Assembly (NCBI GenBank): GCA_963776205.1
Contig: CAVZLR010000001.1
Span: forward strand, 372,001 to 436,000
Length of the DNA: 64,000 nt
From: UBA4459 sp963776205
Lineage (GTDB): Bacteria; Bacteroidota; Bacteroidia; Bacteroidales; F082
Direction: 5' to 3'
Positions 9,615 through 18,204 of the stretch are shown one piece after another. Numbering within the stretch: position 1 is the stretch's first letter; each line of letters opens with the position of its first letter. Made by a program: the position numbers and the translations under genes. The notes beneath the pieces are model-generated. The model was not told the origin of the DNA. It did not search any database and was given only the letters and a program-made list of their open reading frames with translations.

Positions 9615-9968
9615 CTACTTAGCAAGGAAATGGAAATGATTTCTAAATCGGTCTATACTCTTTTTAATCTCAATTGAAATTTCACCTGCATTTAATAGCT
9701 TCAGTGTTCCTTCTTCAAAACCTATTTTTATTTGCTCATTCTGCTCATCAATTGATATAAAAGATGTAACAGCAATATCGCGGATCATCCACTCCAGGCT
9801 TTCAAGATTCCCACTCTCGATAAGATATTTCTTTGTTTGATTTTTAATATTAAGCAATCCTTCCTGATGTCTTATTTTGCAGGATTCGTGCATATTTGAT
9901 TGGGAAAGAATTTCGTAGCCGCAATGAATACAGTTTTTCTTTAGTTCGGGTTGAGGTTTTGGTTTCAT
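9615..9968 (-). CDS. Small hypothetical protein with N-terminal zinc-ribbon-like Cys/His motif
   Basis: A 117-residue protein. The N-terminus carries C-x2-C (residues 13 and 16, NCIHCGYEI) and then H-E-S-C (28-31), a likely four-ligand zinc site. The rest is a charged alpha/beta domain (GNLESLEWMIRDIAVTSF, GFEEGTLKLLNAG) ending FRNHFHFLAK. It lies 15 bases downstream of 9984-10220 on the same strand, so the two are probably co-transcribed. Such short Cys-containing heads are common in nucleic-acid-associated proteins, but function is not assignable. Confidence 0.55.
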   Translation of the reverse strand: MKPKPQPELKKNCIHCGYEILSQSNMHESCKIRHQEGLLNIKNQTKKYLIESGNLESLEWMIRDIAVTSFISIDEQNEQIKIGFEEGTLKLLNAGEISIEIKKSIDRFRNHFHFLAK

Positions 9969-9983
9969 TTATAATTTATTTGG

Positions 9984-10220
9984 TTATGCGTCAACAATTT
10001 CTTTTAGCACCATTTTTTCATACCTGCTTAGCGGTTTTTCTTTTAAGAATGACATTATTAAACTTAGCTTGTTATAATCCTTCGCAGGAACTACTTCTGC
10101 ATTGTTATCCACCCTTTTCAACAAAGACTTAATATTGTCTAATGCTTTCTTCTTCTTCCTTCCCTCTCTTAAATGCGTCTGTAGCTCTTGCTCCAGGATA
10201 AAGATTTTTTGAAAAATCAT
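9984..10220 (-). CDS. Small hypothetical, helical basic protein (78 aa)
   Basis: A 78-residue, mostly helical, Lys-rich protein (MIFQKIFILEQELQTHL, REGRKKKKALDNIKSLLKRV). It starts at ATG 10220 and is the promoter-proximal gene of the three-gene minus-strand group. Its start lies 135 bases from the divergent XRE regulator start at 10355, so the shared intergenic region could be regulated by that protein. No family is recognised. The basic segment at about 19-38 suggests nucleic-acid or acidic-partner contact, which is inference. Confidence 0.5.
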   Translation of the reverse strand: MIFQKIFILEQELQTHLREGRKKKKALDNIKSLLKRVDNNAEVVPAKDYNKLSLIMSFLKEKPLSRYEKMVLKEIVDA

Positions 10221-10354
10221 AATACTTGTTCGTTGTTTAGATTTTATACATTTTTAATTCTTTGGCAAAAATATTTCCATCACATTCATTAATTGCAGAC
10301 ATGCCATGTCAGGTCATCATTTTTTTTAACTTTAATGTCACATTTATTTTACCT

Positions 10355-11221
10355 ATGAAGAAATATGAAAGCCTGGGTGACCTGCTGATTGATTACCGGG
10401 CCATTAATAATTTGTCGCAGCTCGATCTTGCTTCATTATTGGAAGTCGATACAAGAACCATCAGCCGATGGGAAAAGAATGAGACGCTTATCAAATCAGA
10501 AAAAGAAAAGGAATTGGTGGAGAAATTATTCATCCCTTACCAGGTTATCCGTAATCTGAACACCGACAATCCCCTTAATATTTATTACAACCCTGAATTA
10601 CGAACTTATTCGCTATCAGCCCTCATGCAAAAAGCCAGTGCATTCTGGTATAAAGAAACGCTGCCAATTGAACCGGAAAGAATTCATTTACTTTCAAAAG
10701 ATACCGACATTGAATTTGTTTCAGATATTCAGGAAATGAACAAGAACTTGAAACCCTTAAATCCTGAATTAATTAAAGAGGCAGCGAAGATATTACCAGA
10801 CGTTAATCTGATACTGCATGATCAATCAGGGTTTAACGCAGGACATATCTCGGTTTTGCCACTAAAATATAATGCTTATGTGAAAATAAGAGATCAGGAA
10901 ATTAAAGAAGATTCATTGTCATTAAATGACCTTACTCATAATCTCAACGAAAACCTGGTCATATTTTACTATTATTCACTTTACGCCGATAATCTGGAAA
11001 ATGCTTATTATCTGATGAATCGCTTATTGGGATATTTTAAAGAGAAAAAATTCAGGAATTACATATTTGCAGGTATTACATATCGCAAAAATAAAATTGA
11101 ACTCCTCAGAGAAATGGGACTAAAAATCATTTGGGATGAAACAAATGAATATGATCCTAATCGACAATCTGTTTTCCTTGAAGGCAATTTTGACATGTTC
11201 CTTTTTGGGAAAATGAGTTAA
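10355..11221 (+). CDS. XRE-family HTH regulator with unassigned C-terminal domain
   Basis: A 288-residue protein. Residues about 6-60 form an HTH_3/XRE DNA-binding domain (LGDLLIDYRAINNLSQLDLASLLEVDTRTISRWEKN, recognition helix around TRTISRWE). The C-terminal 200 residues (YSLSALMQKASAFWYKE ... LIKEAAKILPDVNLILHDQ ... YAYYLMNRLL-type helix, FRNYIFAGITYRKNKIELLREMGLKIIWDE) look like a ligand-binding or GNAT-like alpha/beta domain, but I cannot name it. I chose the ATG at 10355 because it directly precedes the HTH; the frame is open further upstream but that part is non-conserved in style. It is divergent from three small genes, which are candidate targets. Confidence 0.8.
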   Translation: MKKYESLGDLLIDYRAINNLSQLDLASLLEVDTRTISRWEKNETLIKSEKEKELVEKLFIPYQVIRNLNTDNPLNIYYNPELRTYSLSALMQKASAFWYKETLPIEPERIHLLSKDTDIEFVSDIQEMNKNLKPLNPELIKEAAKILPDVNLILHDQSGFNAGHISVLPLKYNAYVKIRDQEIKEDSLSLNDLTHNLNENLVIFYYYSLYADNLENAYYLMNRLLGYFKEKKFRNYIFAGITYRKNKIELLREMGLKIIWDETNEYDPNRQSVFLEGNFDMFLFGKMS

Positions 11222-11258
11222 ATACAAAAATTTATAACTTTACTCCAAACCAAAACTC

Positions 11259-11774
11259 ATGAAAAAGACAATATTTTTATTTTCCCTTTTTATTGGAATT
11301 TATCTGGTTTTCATAGCAGGTTGCTGTGAGAAAAAAGCACCTCCTATCCAACAAGAAAAACCACCTGCATCAGACCATATCATCATTGATGAATTCGAAG
11401 CGTGGAAAGTAAAGCACGTATTCGATAGAGATTCATTAAGCTACGAATACTCAAATGCAAAAACAACTATTATTCTGGACAATGGTGATGAATTTCCATT
11501 TCAAATTTATCGTCGCAGCGATCATTTTGTTTCATATATCATACCTGGTTGGATCGAAAAAGTAGTTTTTACAGTTGACGGTGTAAACTATGAAGAAGAG
11601 CAGGCAGGACATCATACATTTTATGGTGAAGCCAATGATAGTCTGTATGAAGCAATTGCGATGACCAAATCAGATATTAAGATTGAATTTTTCTCTGGAG
11701 GTGAAGTGTTTTCAGGCACAATCAGTCCTGAAGGAGCTAAGGCGGCATTAAAGTGGATCCGCGTAATAGATTAA
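11259..11774 (+). CDS. Hypothetical lipoprotein (171 aa)
   Basis: A type II signal peptide (MKKTIFLFSLFIGIYLVFIAGC) has lipobox I-A-G-C with Cys at about 22. The mature domain is a compact, acidic beta-rich region (IILDNGDEFPFQIYRRSDHF, VVFTVDGVNYEEEQAGHHTFYGEAND, IKIEFFSGGEVFSGTISPEGAKAALKWI). No family is recognised. It is 37 bases downstream of the XRE regulator and in the same direction, so it may be co-transcribed. Expected in the inner leaflet of the outer membrane or surface-exposed. Confidence 0.7.
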   Translation: MKKTIFLFSLFIGIYLVFIAGCCEKKAPPIQQEKPPASDHIIIDEFEAWKVKHVFDRDSLSYEYSNAKTTIILDNGDEFPFQIYRRSDHFVSYIIPGWIEKVVFTVDGVNYEEEQAGHHTFYGEANDSLYEAIAMTKSDIKIEFFSGGEVFSGTISPEGAKAALKWIRVID

Positions 11775-11866
11775 TTATTGCATTGACATTCTAAAATCGC
11801 AACTTCCATTTCTTGCATTGCCTGAATTTCAATTCTATTTGCAGCCTTAAATTGCAAGTTTCAACT

Positions 11867-11929
11867 TGTTAATATAGTGTTAAGTAACAGATATTTAACA
11901 TATGATCGATTTTTATAATTGTACATTCG
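11867..11929 (+). promoter_or_regulatory. 35-bp shared upstream element plus -7-like box (copy 2)
   Basis: Second copy of the element described at 8567-8629. The 35-base block is at 11867-11901, followed by a 20-base spacer of unrelated sequence and TACATTCG at 11922-11929. Element-to-box spacing is identical to copy 1. The ATG of the downstream gene lies 28 bases after the box. Conservation is confined to the two blocks and the spacer has diverged, which favours selection on the blocks over a recent duplication. Confidence 0.6.
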
Positions 11930-11956
11930 ATCATCAATATCCAAAAAACATACACT

Positions 11957-12214
11957 ATGAAATCTAAGATCAGATCACTATTATTTATCATCGCCTTTTT
12001 TGCAACAACAATTGTCTTTGCTGAAGATAAACCCAGTGCTTCTGTAGGAAGTCACCATTCAGTTGATGTTAGATCTCCAATGGAAATTCCAAAACTGCTG
12101 ACATTAAGATTGGATGTTCAGATAACGCTGTTTCTTGCTGATTTTTTTAATTTAACATGGAAGCCTGCTGAGGCAAAACAGGATTTTTTAGAAAATTCAC
12201 AACAAAAGAATTAA
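11957..12214 (+). CDS. Small secreted hypothetical protein (85 aa)
   Basis: An 85-residue product with a clear signal peptide (MKSKIRSLLFIIAFFATTIVFA, cleavage near residue 22). The mature part of about 63 residues has a hydrophobic middle (LLTLRLDVQITLFLADFFNLTW) and a polar end. No domain is recognised and it is unrelated in sequence to the protein at 8663, although both carry the same upstream element. The promoter element argues that this short frame is a real gene. Confidence 0.6.
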   Translation: MKSKIRSLLFIIAFFATTIVFAEDKPSASVGSHHSVDVRSPMEIPKLLTLRLDVQITLFLADFFNLTWKPAEAKQDFLENSQQKN

Positions 12215-12485
12215 GATGCGGCGCCATTTCCAGGACTTTAAAGGTAATAAAAACCCCACCTATGTATTTTTGAGTTTACCAGAGGTGAGGTTTGAATTTA
12301 CAAGCTCAAAAGATGAGCTACTATAAAGATACTATATCTGAAACCGTTTGTCAAATAGAAGTCTTAACTACAATGCTACCTGGATCTTTAAAACTATGAT
12401 TTTAGAAGCTGCGTTTATCGGTAAATGAGCATAACATATTCATCTTTTCATAATAAAAGCTTGACTACCGAAACCACCAGCCATT
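12215..12485. other. Intergenic region between small secreted protein and tRNA-Phe
   Basis: About 270 bases without a gene (324 up to the tRNA). The only structure is an 11-base imperfect inverted repeat with one mismatch, arms 12251-12261 and 12283-12293 (AAACCCCACCT / AGGTGAGGTTT). It could be a weak terminator of the upstream gene but lacks a T run. The rest shows no reading frame or RNA fold I can support. Confidence 0.4.
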
Positions 12486-12522
12486 AAAAAACCCTTTGTT
12501 TATTTTACTGTAAAACAAAGGG
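12486..12522 (-). terminator. Intrinsic terminator of tRNA-Phe
   Basis: On the minus strand the arms CCCTTTGTTT (12522-12513) and AAACAAAGGG (12501-12492) pair perfectly over 10 bp around an 11-base loop and are followed by a run of six T (12491-12486). It begins 17 bases past the 3' end of the tRNA. Confidence 0.85.
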
Positions 12523-12538
12523 CTTCTGCAATATTTTG

Positions 12539-12611
<73 letters not shown>

Positions 12612-12727
12612 TTAATTTTAGGACCGCAAAAATAAGGATTTTTTTACTTTATCAAAAAAAATCTTAAATTCTTCGCACTTATTATCTTGCATCAACTAAT
12701 TTTGTCGCTTCTTTATAGCTACTATTC

Positions 12728-13463
12728 ATGAAATTAGTTGTTGATATTGGTAATACACTTGCGAAAATAGCGGTCTTTAACAGATCTGATATTATTGATT
12801 TTAGTTAGCGTGGAAATCATATCAAACCGTATATTTGAACAAATACTTACTAAATATCATGATATTACTACAGGTATTATCGCAAGTGTGCGCGAAATTG
12901 ACCCCGAACTTATCAGTTTCCTTAATTCAAAAATTGAATTCACTCATTTGAATGAGTTGACACCTCTACCATTTGAAAATAAATATGAAACACCGGTTTC
13001 TTTAGGGTATGATCGGGTTGCGGCTGTGGCAGGTGCATCAGCTATATTTCCCAAAAAAGATGTGCTTGTTATCAATGCAGGAACCTGTATCACTTATGAT
13101 TTCATTACAGCTAAAAATACGTATTTAGGTGGTAGTATAAGCCCTGGCATTCAAATGAGATTTAAAGCATTGCATACTTTTACAGGTAAATTACCGTTGA
13201 TAAAACCAGATTTTGAAACCAATGTAAGAATTATTGGAAATAATACAGAAAGATCTATAATGTCAGGCGTTCTTAATGGAATTTCATGTGAAGTAGATGG
13301 CATTATTGACAATTATAAACTCCAATTTCCTGAGTTAAAAGTTATCATTAGTGGGGGTGATTATAAATATTTTGATAAAAGCTTAAAAAATAACATCTTT
13401 GCATCCCCAAATATTGTTTTAACGGGATTGAACAGAATCCACGATTTTAATGAAAAAAGTTAA
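12728..13463 (+). CDS. coaX: Type III pantothenate kinase, interrupted by a +1 frameshift
   Basis: Catalyses ATP-dependent phosphorylation of pantothenate, the first step of CoA synthesis, in the cytoplasm. The N-terminal phosphate-loop motif DIGNT (residues 6-10 of MKLVVDIGNTLAKIAVFN) is in a frame that stops at TAG 12806-12808. The rest (SVEIISNRIFEQIL..., GYDR, NAGTCITYDF, GGSISPGI) continues in the +1 frame. Removing one base at about 12803-12809 gives a continuous 244-residue protein, the normal CoaX length. As written, the downstream fragment would lack the ATP-binding start. CoaX is usually essential and single-copy, so a sequence error is likely. It heads the envelope gene block and overlaps the next start by 14 bases. 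Confidence 0.9.
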
Positions 13464-14727
13464 TTATTTAGTGCTCTTTCTGATAGTGTTTATTAGTTTC
13501 TCCGTTCAGGCGCAGGAAATAAATTCGCCATACTCCAGGTTTGGGCTGGGGTATCTGGATGGTGAAAATGTAAATACCAGCTTAATGGGTATGGGTGGAA
13601 TTTCGATCGGAATTTCTGACCCTACAATGATTAACCCTGCGAATGCAGCTTCTTATGCGGTATTCGATTCAACATCGTTTATTTTTGAAATTGGACTGCT
13701 AGGTAATATATCTACTCTAAAAACAGACCTTCAATCAGAAAGTTCTTCATATGTTGCATTACGTTATCTTATGTTCGGTTTTCCTGTTACCAAATGGTGG
13801 AAGGCAAGTTTAGGTATGCTCCCTTACAGCCAGATTGGTTACAATGTCAAAATTGAGATACCCGTTGAAGGATTTAGCGATGTTGTAAATTTAATTGAAG
13901 GGGATGGAGGCCTGAATCAATTCTTTCTGGGTAATGCATTTAATATAGGAGAAAATTTACGTGTTGGAGTAGATGCTGCCTATTTGTTTGGTCAGGGAAG
14001 CAGAAGTAGTAAAGTATATTTTCCCGATTCAATATATGTTTTTGGAACAAAATCGACAAATTATACACGTGGAGGAGATTTCATATTTGATTATGGTTTA
14101 CAATATGATATCCAACTGAAAAAGAACAAAAAAATTACATTGGGAGCCATATATTCGAATAATTGGAATTTAAATGCTAAACGTGAATCCCTGGCCAATA
14201 CTTTCACAGGTGGTTATGATGACGTGGTTGAAACCCTACAGGATACAATTATTTATATTCCAGAGGAAAAGGGACATATAACAATCCCTCAAAGATTTGG
14301 TGTTGGATTTTCAGTGCAAGAGGAAGGAAGATGGCTTATAGGAGCGGATTTTGAATGGCAAAACTGGGAAAAATTTTCAGCTTTTGGGGAAAATGATTCA
14401 TTAGATAATGCATGGAGAATTGCTGTTGGGGGACAATATTCACCCAAACATACAAGTATTTCTTCACTTGGTAAACGGATGATTTATCGCCTGGGTATCA
14501 GGTATGCTGACTCTTATTTATCTATATATGATACCCCAATAAATGAGTATGGCATAAGTTTTGGATTAACTATACCGTTGAAAAAATCGAGAACAGCTAT
14601 AGATCTTGGATTTGAATATGGACAGCGAGGAACAACTGAGAATAATTTAATTCAAGAAAATTTTCTTAACTTTTCAGTCGGTTTTTCAATACATGAAAAT
14701 TGGTTCCATAAACGAAAATATCAATAA
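13450..14727 (+). CDS. FadL-like outer membrane beta-barrel protein
   Basis: A 425-residue exported protein: signal peptide (MKKVNYLVLFLIVFISFSVQAQ), then NSPYSRFGLGYL and MGGISIGISDPTMINPANAASYA, the N-terminal signature of FadL/TodX-like porins in Bacteroidota. It then alternates amphipathic strands to a C-terminal aromatic-rich end. FadL relatives transport hydrophobic molecules across the outer membrane; the substrate here is unknown. The start overlaps the end of coaX, which implies translational coupling. This pairing recurs in the phylum. Confidence 0.8.
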   Translation: MKKVNYLVLFLIVFISFSVQAQEINSPYSRFGLGYLDGENVNTSLMGMGGISIGISDPTMINPANAASYAVFDSTSFIFEIGLLGNISTLKTDLQSESSSYVALRYLMFGFPVTKWWKASLGMLPYSQIGYNVKIEIPVEGFSDVVNLIEGDGGLNQFFLGNAFNIGENLRVGVDAAYLFGQGSRSSKVYFPDSIYVFGTKSTNYTRGGDFIFDYGLQYDIQLKKNKKITLGAIYSNNWNLNAKRESLANTFTGGYDDVVETLQDTIIYIPEEKGHITIPQRFGVGFSVQEEGRWLIGADFEWQNWEKFSAFGENDSLDNAWRIAVGGQYSPKHTSISSLGKRMIYRLGIRYADSYLSIYDTPINEYGISFGLTIPLKKSRTAIDLGFEYGQRGTTENNLIQENFLNFSVGFSIHENWFHKRKYQ

Positions 14728-14753
14728 TTGAATTTATATAAAACTTCGATAAA

Positions 14754-16148
14754 ATGAAATTAAAAGCCTCAATTATTCTTTTGTTTGTTAGTTTCAGTTT
14801 AGTATCTTTTGGAACTAAACCGCTGCAAACTTATCTCCCGCAGGATGATATGCCTAAGTATGGTAAAGATAGCGTTAAATGTGTGGCCAATCTCTCCCTA
14901 TACAGGGAATTCTACAAACAGTGGAAGCAAAGTGGCTATAAGAACAGTGCCATTAATGATGCCTCTAAATGGTGGAGTTGGGTTTTTCTGCACTGTCCTA
15001 TTGCCAGTGAAAACATCTATGTAGATGGCGTTAGAATGGTTGATTTCAGAATTAAAAAAACCAAAGATCCGGAACTGAAGAATAAACTGATAGATACGCT
15101 AATGCTCATTTACGATCAGCGTATTCAATATTTCCCATTACATTATAAAACAAAACAACCCCAGGTAGGTAATATACTTGGCAGAAAGGGTGTTGATCTT
15201 TATGAACACAGGCCAGACGCTTATGTTCAGGTGAATGAAATACTTAAAGAATCAATCGAGTTGGATAAGGAAGATGCATCAGGCCCCGTGTATGTATATT
15301 ATTTCCGCACCTTAACAAAAATGGCGATGAAAGGTGATATTGATACACTTGCCGTGGTTGAAGCGTATGACCAGATCAGTGAGTATATAGACATGAACAT
15401 TAGAAAGTATGCTGAAAAGGGTAACGAAAAGGAAGTGGAAGAGTATGTGAATATACAAGGCAACATTGAAAACACTTTTGAACCTTTTGCACAATGCACC
15501 GATCTGGTTCGGATTTATAAACAGAAATATGACCTTGAACCGGATAATCCTGTTTTACTGAGAAAAATAGTCAAATTACTGGATAAGAAAAATTGTATTG
15601 AAGATCCTCTTTACTTTGACGCAACGGTTAGTCTGTACAAAGTGGATCCGTCTCCTGAGTCAGCTTACCTGATTGGAAAAATGATGTTAAATCAGAAAAG
15701 ATATACTGAAGCCATTCCATATATGGAAGATGCTACAAAAATGGATAATACTGAAAAGGTTGACGATGCATTAATTTTCCTGGCGCAGACTTATCGTGCA
15801 TTAGATAATTTTCCTATGGCTCGGAAATATGCCCTTGAAGCGGCTAAAATTAATCCGGAATGGGGAAGACCGTATGCTTTTATTGGTGATTTATATATCA
15901 TAAGTGCTAATAAATGCGGTGACAATGATCTGACAAAAAAAGTAGCTTATTGGGCTGCCGTTGATAAATACAAAAAAGCAAAAGATATAGAACCTGAATT
16001 ATCAGGGGAAATGAATGAGCTAATAAATCGTTATAGCCCGTATTTTCCTCCTACTGAAGTGTTGTTTTTTTATAACCTGCACGAAGGAGACACTTACGAT
16101 GTAGGATGCTGGATCAATGAAAAAACTATCATAAGAGCTGCTAAATAG
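14754..16148 (+). CDS. Secreted TPR-repeat protein
   Basis: A 464-residue protein with a signal peptide (MKLKASIILLFVSFSLVSFG). The first half has conserved-looking aromatic segments (SLYREFYKQWKQSGYKNSAINDASKWWSWVFLHCP). The second half contains tetratricopeptide helices (SAYLIGKMMLNQKRYTEAIPYMEDATKMD, ALIFLAQTYRALDNFPMARKYALEAAKINPEWGRPYAFIGDLY). Periplasmic protein-protein scaffold is the likely role. It sits 26 bases after the FadL-like gene and 16 before lptC, in an apparent operon. Confidence 0.85.
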   Translation: MKLKASIILLFVSFSLVSFGTKPLQTYLPQDDMPKYGKDSVKCVANLSLYREFYKQWKQSGYKNSAINDASKWWSWVFLHCPIASENIYVDGVRMVDFRIKKTKDPELKNKLIDTLMLIYDQRIQYFPLHYKTKQPQVGNILGRKGVDLYEHRPDAYVQVNEILKESIELDKEDASGPVYVYYFRTLTKMAMKGDIDTLAVVEAYDQISEYIDMNIRKYAEKGNEKEVEEYVNIQGNIENTFEPFAQCTDLVRIYKQKYDLEPDNPVLLRKIVKLLDKKNCIEDPLYFDATVSLYKVDPSPESAYLIGKMMLNQKRYTEAIPYMEDATKMDNTEKVDDALIFLAQTYRALDNFPMARKYALEAAKINPEWGRPYAFIGDLYIISANKCGDNDLTKKVAYWAAVDKYKKAKDIEPELSGEMNELINRYSPYFPPTEVLFFYNLHEGDTYDVGCWINEKTIIRAAK

Positions 16149-16164
16149 TATTACCTTATAAAAA

Positions 16165-16725
16165 ATGATTTCAAAAATTCTTAAAAGCATCATCACAGCA
16201 TTAACTTTGATGATGCTTTTTTCTTGTGAAAATTCTTTGGAAACAATTCGAGAAATCACAAAAGAAGATACCTTATCAACAATTGCTGCTTATGATGTAA
16301 TTTATCAGAGAAGTGATTCTGGTCACCAACAAGTAATTCTCAGAAGTCCTTTGATGGAAAAATATGATGGCGATGATCCATATTCAGAATTTAAAGAAGG
16401 CTTTGAAGTAACTTTTTTTAATACCAGGGGTGATAGTGTATCATTTATCAGTGCAAATTATGGAATAAACTATGAAAAAAGCCAGATGTTGCGGGCTCGA
16501 AATGACGTTGTTGTAAAAAACTACGACACTGGTGAACAACTAAATACTGAAAAGTTGATTTGGGATAAACAAAAAAAGATTATCTATACAAAATCGTTTG
16601 TAAAGATTACATCTCCTGAAAATGTAATTTTTGGAGATAGCTTGTGGGCAAAGGAAGATTTCAGCTTCCGTGAAATATATAACATGAGAGGCGAAATTGA
16701 GTTAAAAGAGGATGATAATCAATAA
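16165..16725 (+). CDS. lptC: LPS export protein LptC, lipoprotein form
   Basis: A 186-residue protein. A short hydrophobic N-terminus ends in lipobox L-F-S-C (Cys at about 21). The rest matches the LptC beta-jelly-roll: SPLMEKYDGDDPYSEFKEGFEVTFFN, SFISANYGINYEKSQMLRARNDVVV and EQLNTEKLIWDKQKKIIYTKSFVKIT. LptC bridges LptBFG and LptA in carrying lipopolysaccharide across the periplasm. Bacteroidota versions are often predicted lipoproteins and not the single-pass proteins of E. coli. It is in tandem with the TPR and CNNM genes, the usual phylum order. Confidence 0.85.
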   Translation: MISKILKSIITALTLMMLFSCENSLETIREITKEDTLSTIAAYDVIYQRSDSGHQQVILRSPLMEKYDGDDPYSEFKEGFEVTFFNTRGDSVSFISANYGINYEKSQMLRARNDVVVKNYDTGEQLNTEKLIWDKQKKIIYTKSFVKITSPENVIFGDSLWAKEDFSFREIYNMRGEIELKEDDNQ

Positions 16726-16795
16726 ACTATTACACAGTTCTTTTTCAACATGAAGAAAATCAAATTATATGTACTTTTAATCAAAGCATTCATAC

Positions 16796-18064
16796 ATGGG
16801 TACTAATGAGTGGCTAATTATTATCATGTTGTTGTTTTCCGGGTTCTTTTCGGGAATGGAAATAGCATTTGTAAGCTCAAACAGGCTCAAACAAGAACTT
16901 GACATTAAAAGAAGAATTCTTCCGGCTAAAATCTTATCCACTTTTTTTTCAAACCCATCGCGTTTTATCGGCACATTACTTTTAGGAAATAACATTGCAC
17001 TTGTAATTTATGGTATAGCAATGGCGAATTTGCTTGAGCCTTCAATAATAAGAATATTACCACCGGAGTATCAGTCAGAATCTATCATTTTGATCATTCA
17101 AACCATTATCTCGACCTTAATTATTCTTATTTCTGCCGAGTTTATTCCAAAGATTCTTTTCAGGATCAATCCCAATGCTATTTTAAAATTTTTCGCCATT
17201 CCTGTCTGGCTGTTTTATTACATTTTTTATCCGATCATTTACCTTTTCATTGGCTTAGCTGAATTTTTACTGACAAAAATATTACGCATTCAATTACATG
17301 CAGGCAATTATAACTTCACCATGATTGACCTTGAAGAGTATGTAAGAGAGTACAACCCGTCATCAGAGCAACCTGAAGAAATTGAACAGGAAATTCAAAT
17401 GATTCAAAATGCGATTGAATTCAAGCATTTAAAGCTCAGAGAATGCATGGTGCCACGAACTGAGATTAAAGCACTAGAGATCAATGAAGATCTTGATACA
17501 CTGAGCGATTTATTTAGCGAAACGGGTCATTCAAAAATAATGATCTTTAAGAATACAATCGATAACCTAGTCGGTTACGTGCATTCATACGATTTGTTTA
17601 CCAATCCTGTTAAAATTCGTGACATTATCAGGAAAATTGATGTTTACCCAGAAACCACTAACGCCAGCGACCTGCTAAATAGTATGATTAAAGAGTCTAA
17701 GTCAGTAGCCATAGTTCTTGATGAATTCGGAGGAACTTCAGGCATGGTAACCCTTGAAGATATTATTGAGGAGATTTTTGGGGAAATAGAAGACGAACAT
17801 GATAAGGAAGAAACAATCGAAAAACAAATTTCACCCACTGAATTTATATTCTCAACACGGCTGGAAGTGGACTATATAAATGAAAAATACAATTTGAATA
17901 TTCAAGTTTCTGATGAATATGAGACACTGGCCGGGTTCATTATTCATCATCATGAAAGTATTCCGCAAATGCATGAAGAAATTAAAGTCGCACCTTTTCT
18001 TTTTACGATTTTAAAATCAGGTGGTAATAAGCTTGAAGAAGTAAAAATGGAAATTACTGAATAA
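16796..18064 (+). CDS. CNNM/CorC-type transporter with CBS pair (HlyC/CorC family)
   Basis: A 422-residue membrane protein. The N-terminal CNNM (DUF21) domain has about four hydrophobic segments (LIIIMLLFSGFFSGMEIAFVSSNR, LLGNNIALVIYGIAMANLL, and others up to about 165). Two CBS motifs follow (MVPRTEIKALEINEDLDTL; NASDLLNSMIKESKSVAIVLDEFGGTSGMVTLEDIIEEIFGEIEDEHD), then a C-terminal CorC_HlyC domain (about 340-420). The family is linked to Mg/Co ion efflux; in gliding Bacteroidota a relative is called GldE. A short frame at 16750-16806 overlaps the start and may be a chance leader. Confidence 0.85.
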   Translation: MGTNEWLIIIMLLFSGFFSGMEIAFVSSNRLKQELDIKRRILPAKILSTFFSNPSRFIGTLLLGNNIALVIYGIAMANLLEPSIIRILPPEYQSESIILIIQTIISTLIILISAEFIPKILFRINPNAILKFFAIPVWLFYYIFYPIIYLFIGLAEFLLTKILRIQLHAGNYNFTMIDLEEYVREYNPSSEQPEEIEQEIQMIQNAIEFKHLKLRECMVPRTEIKALEINEDLDTLSDLFSETGHSKIMIFKNTIDNLVGYVHSYDLFTNPVKIRDIIRKIDVYPETTNASDLLNSMIKESKSVAIVLDEFGGTSGMVTLEDIIEEIFGEIEDEHDKEETIEKQISPTEFIFSTRLEVDYINEKYNLNIQVSDEYETLAGFIIHHHESIPQMHEEIKVAPFLFTILKSGGNKLEEVKMEITE

Positions 18065-18161
18065 CAACAACTCCGAAAATTTCAGCCTTATAAACATCTT
18101 TAACGGTTCGTTAACTTGTTGATAGTAAATATTAATGATATTTTTTTTCAATACTTCCATT

Positions 18162-18177
18162 TACATTTGTACATTTG
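18162..18177 (+). promoter_or_regulatory. Tandem -7 boxes upstream of the PpiD-like gene
   Basis: TACATTTG occurs twice back to back (18162-18169 and 18170-18177), each an exact match to the Bacteroidota -7 consensus TAnnTTTG. No clear TTG lies at the expected -33 distance. The start codon is 27 bases downstream of the second box. Confidence 0.45.
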
Positions 18178-18204
18178 CACCTCAAAATTTAAATTTAAGG
18201 ATAA

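Noticed and set aside
12251..12293. Imperfect inverted repeat as terminator of the 11957 gene
   Set aside because: Long loop, one mismatch and no T run follow, so it is mentioned only in the intergenic entry.
16750..16806. 18-codon frame overlapping the CNNM gene start
   Set aside because: Too short and without conserved features; a chance leader is possible but not supported.
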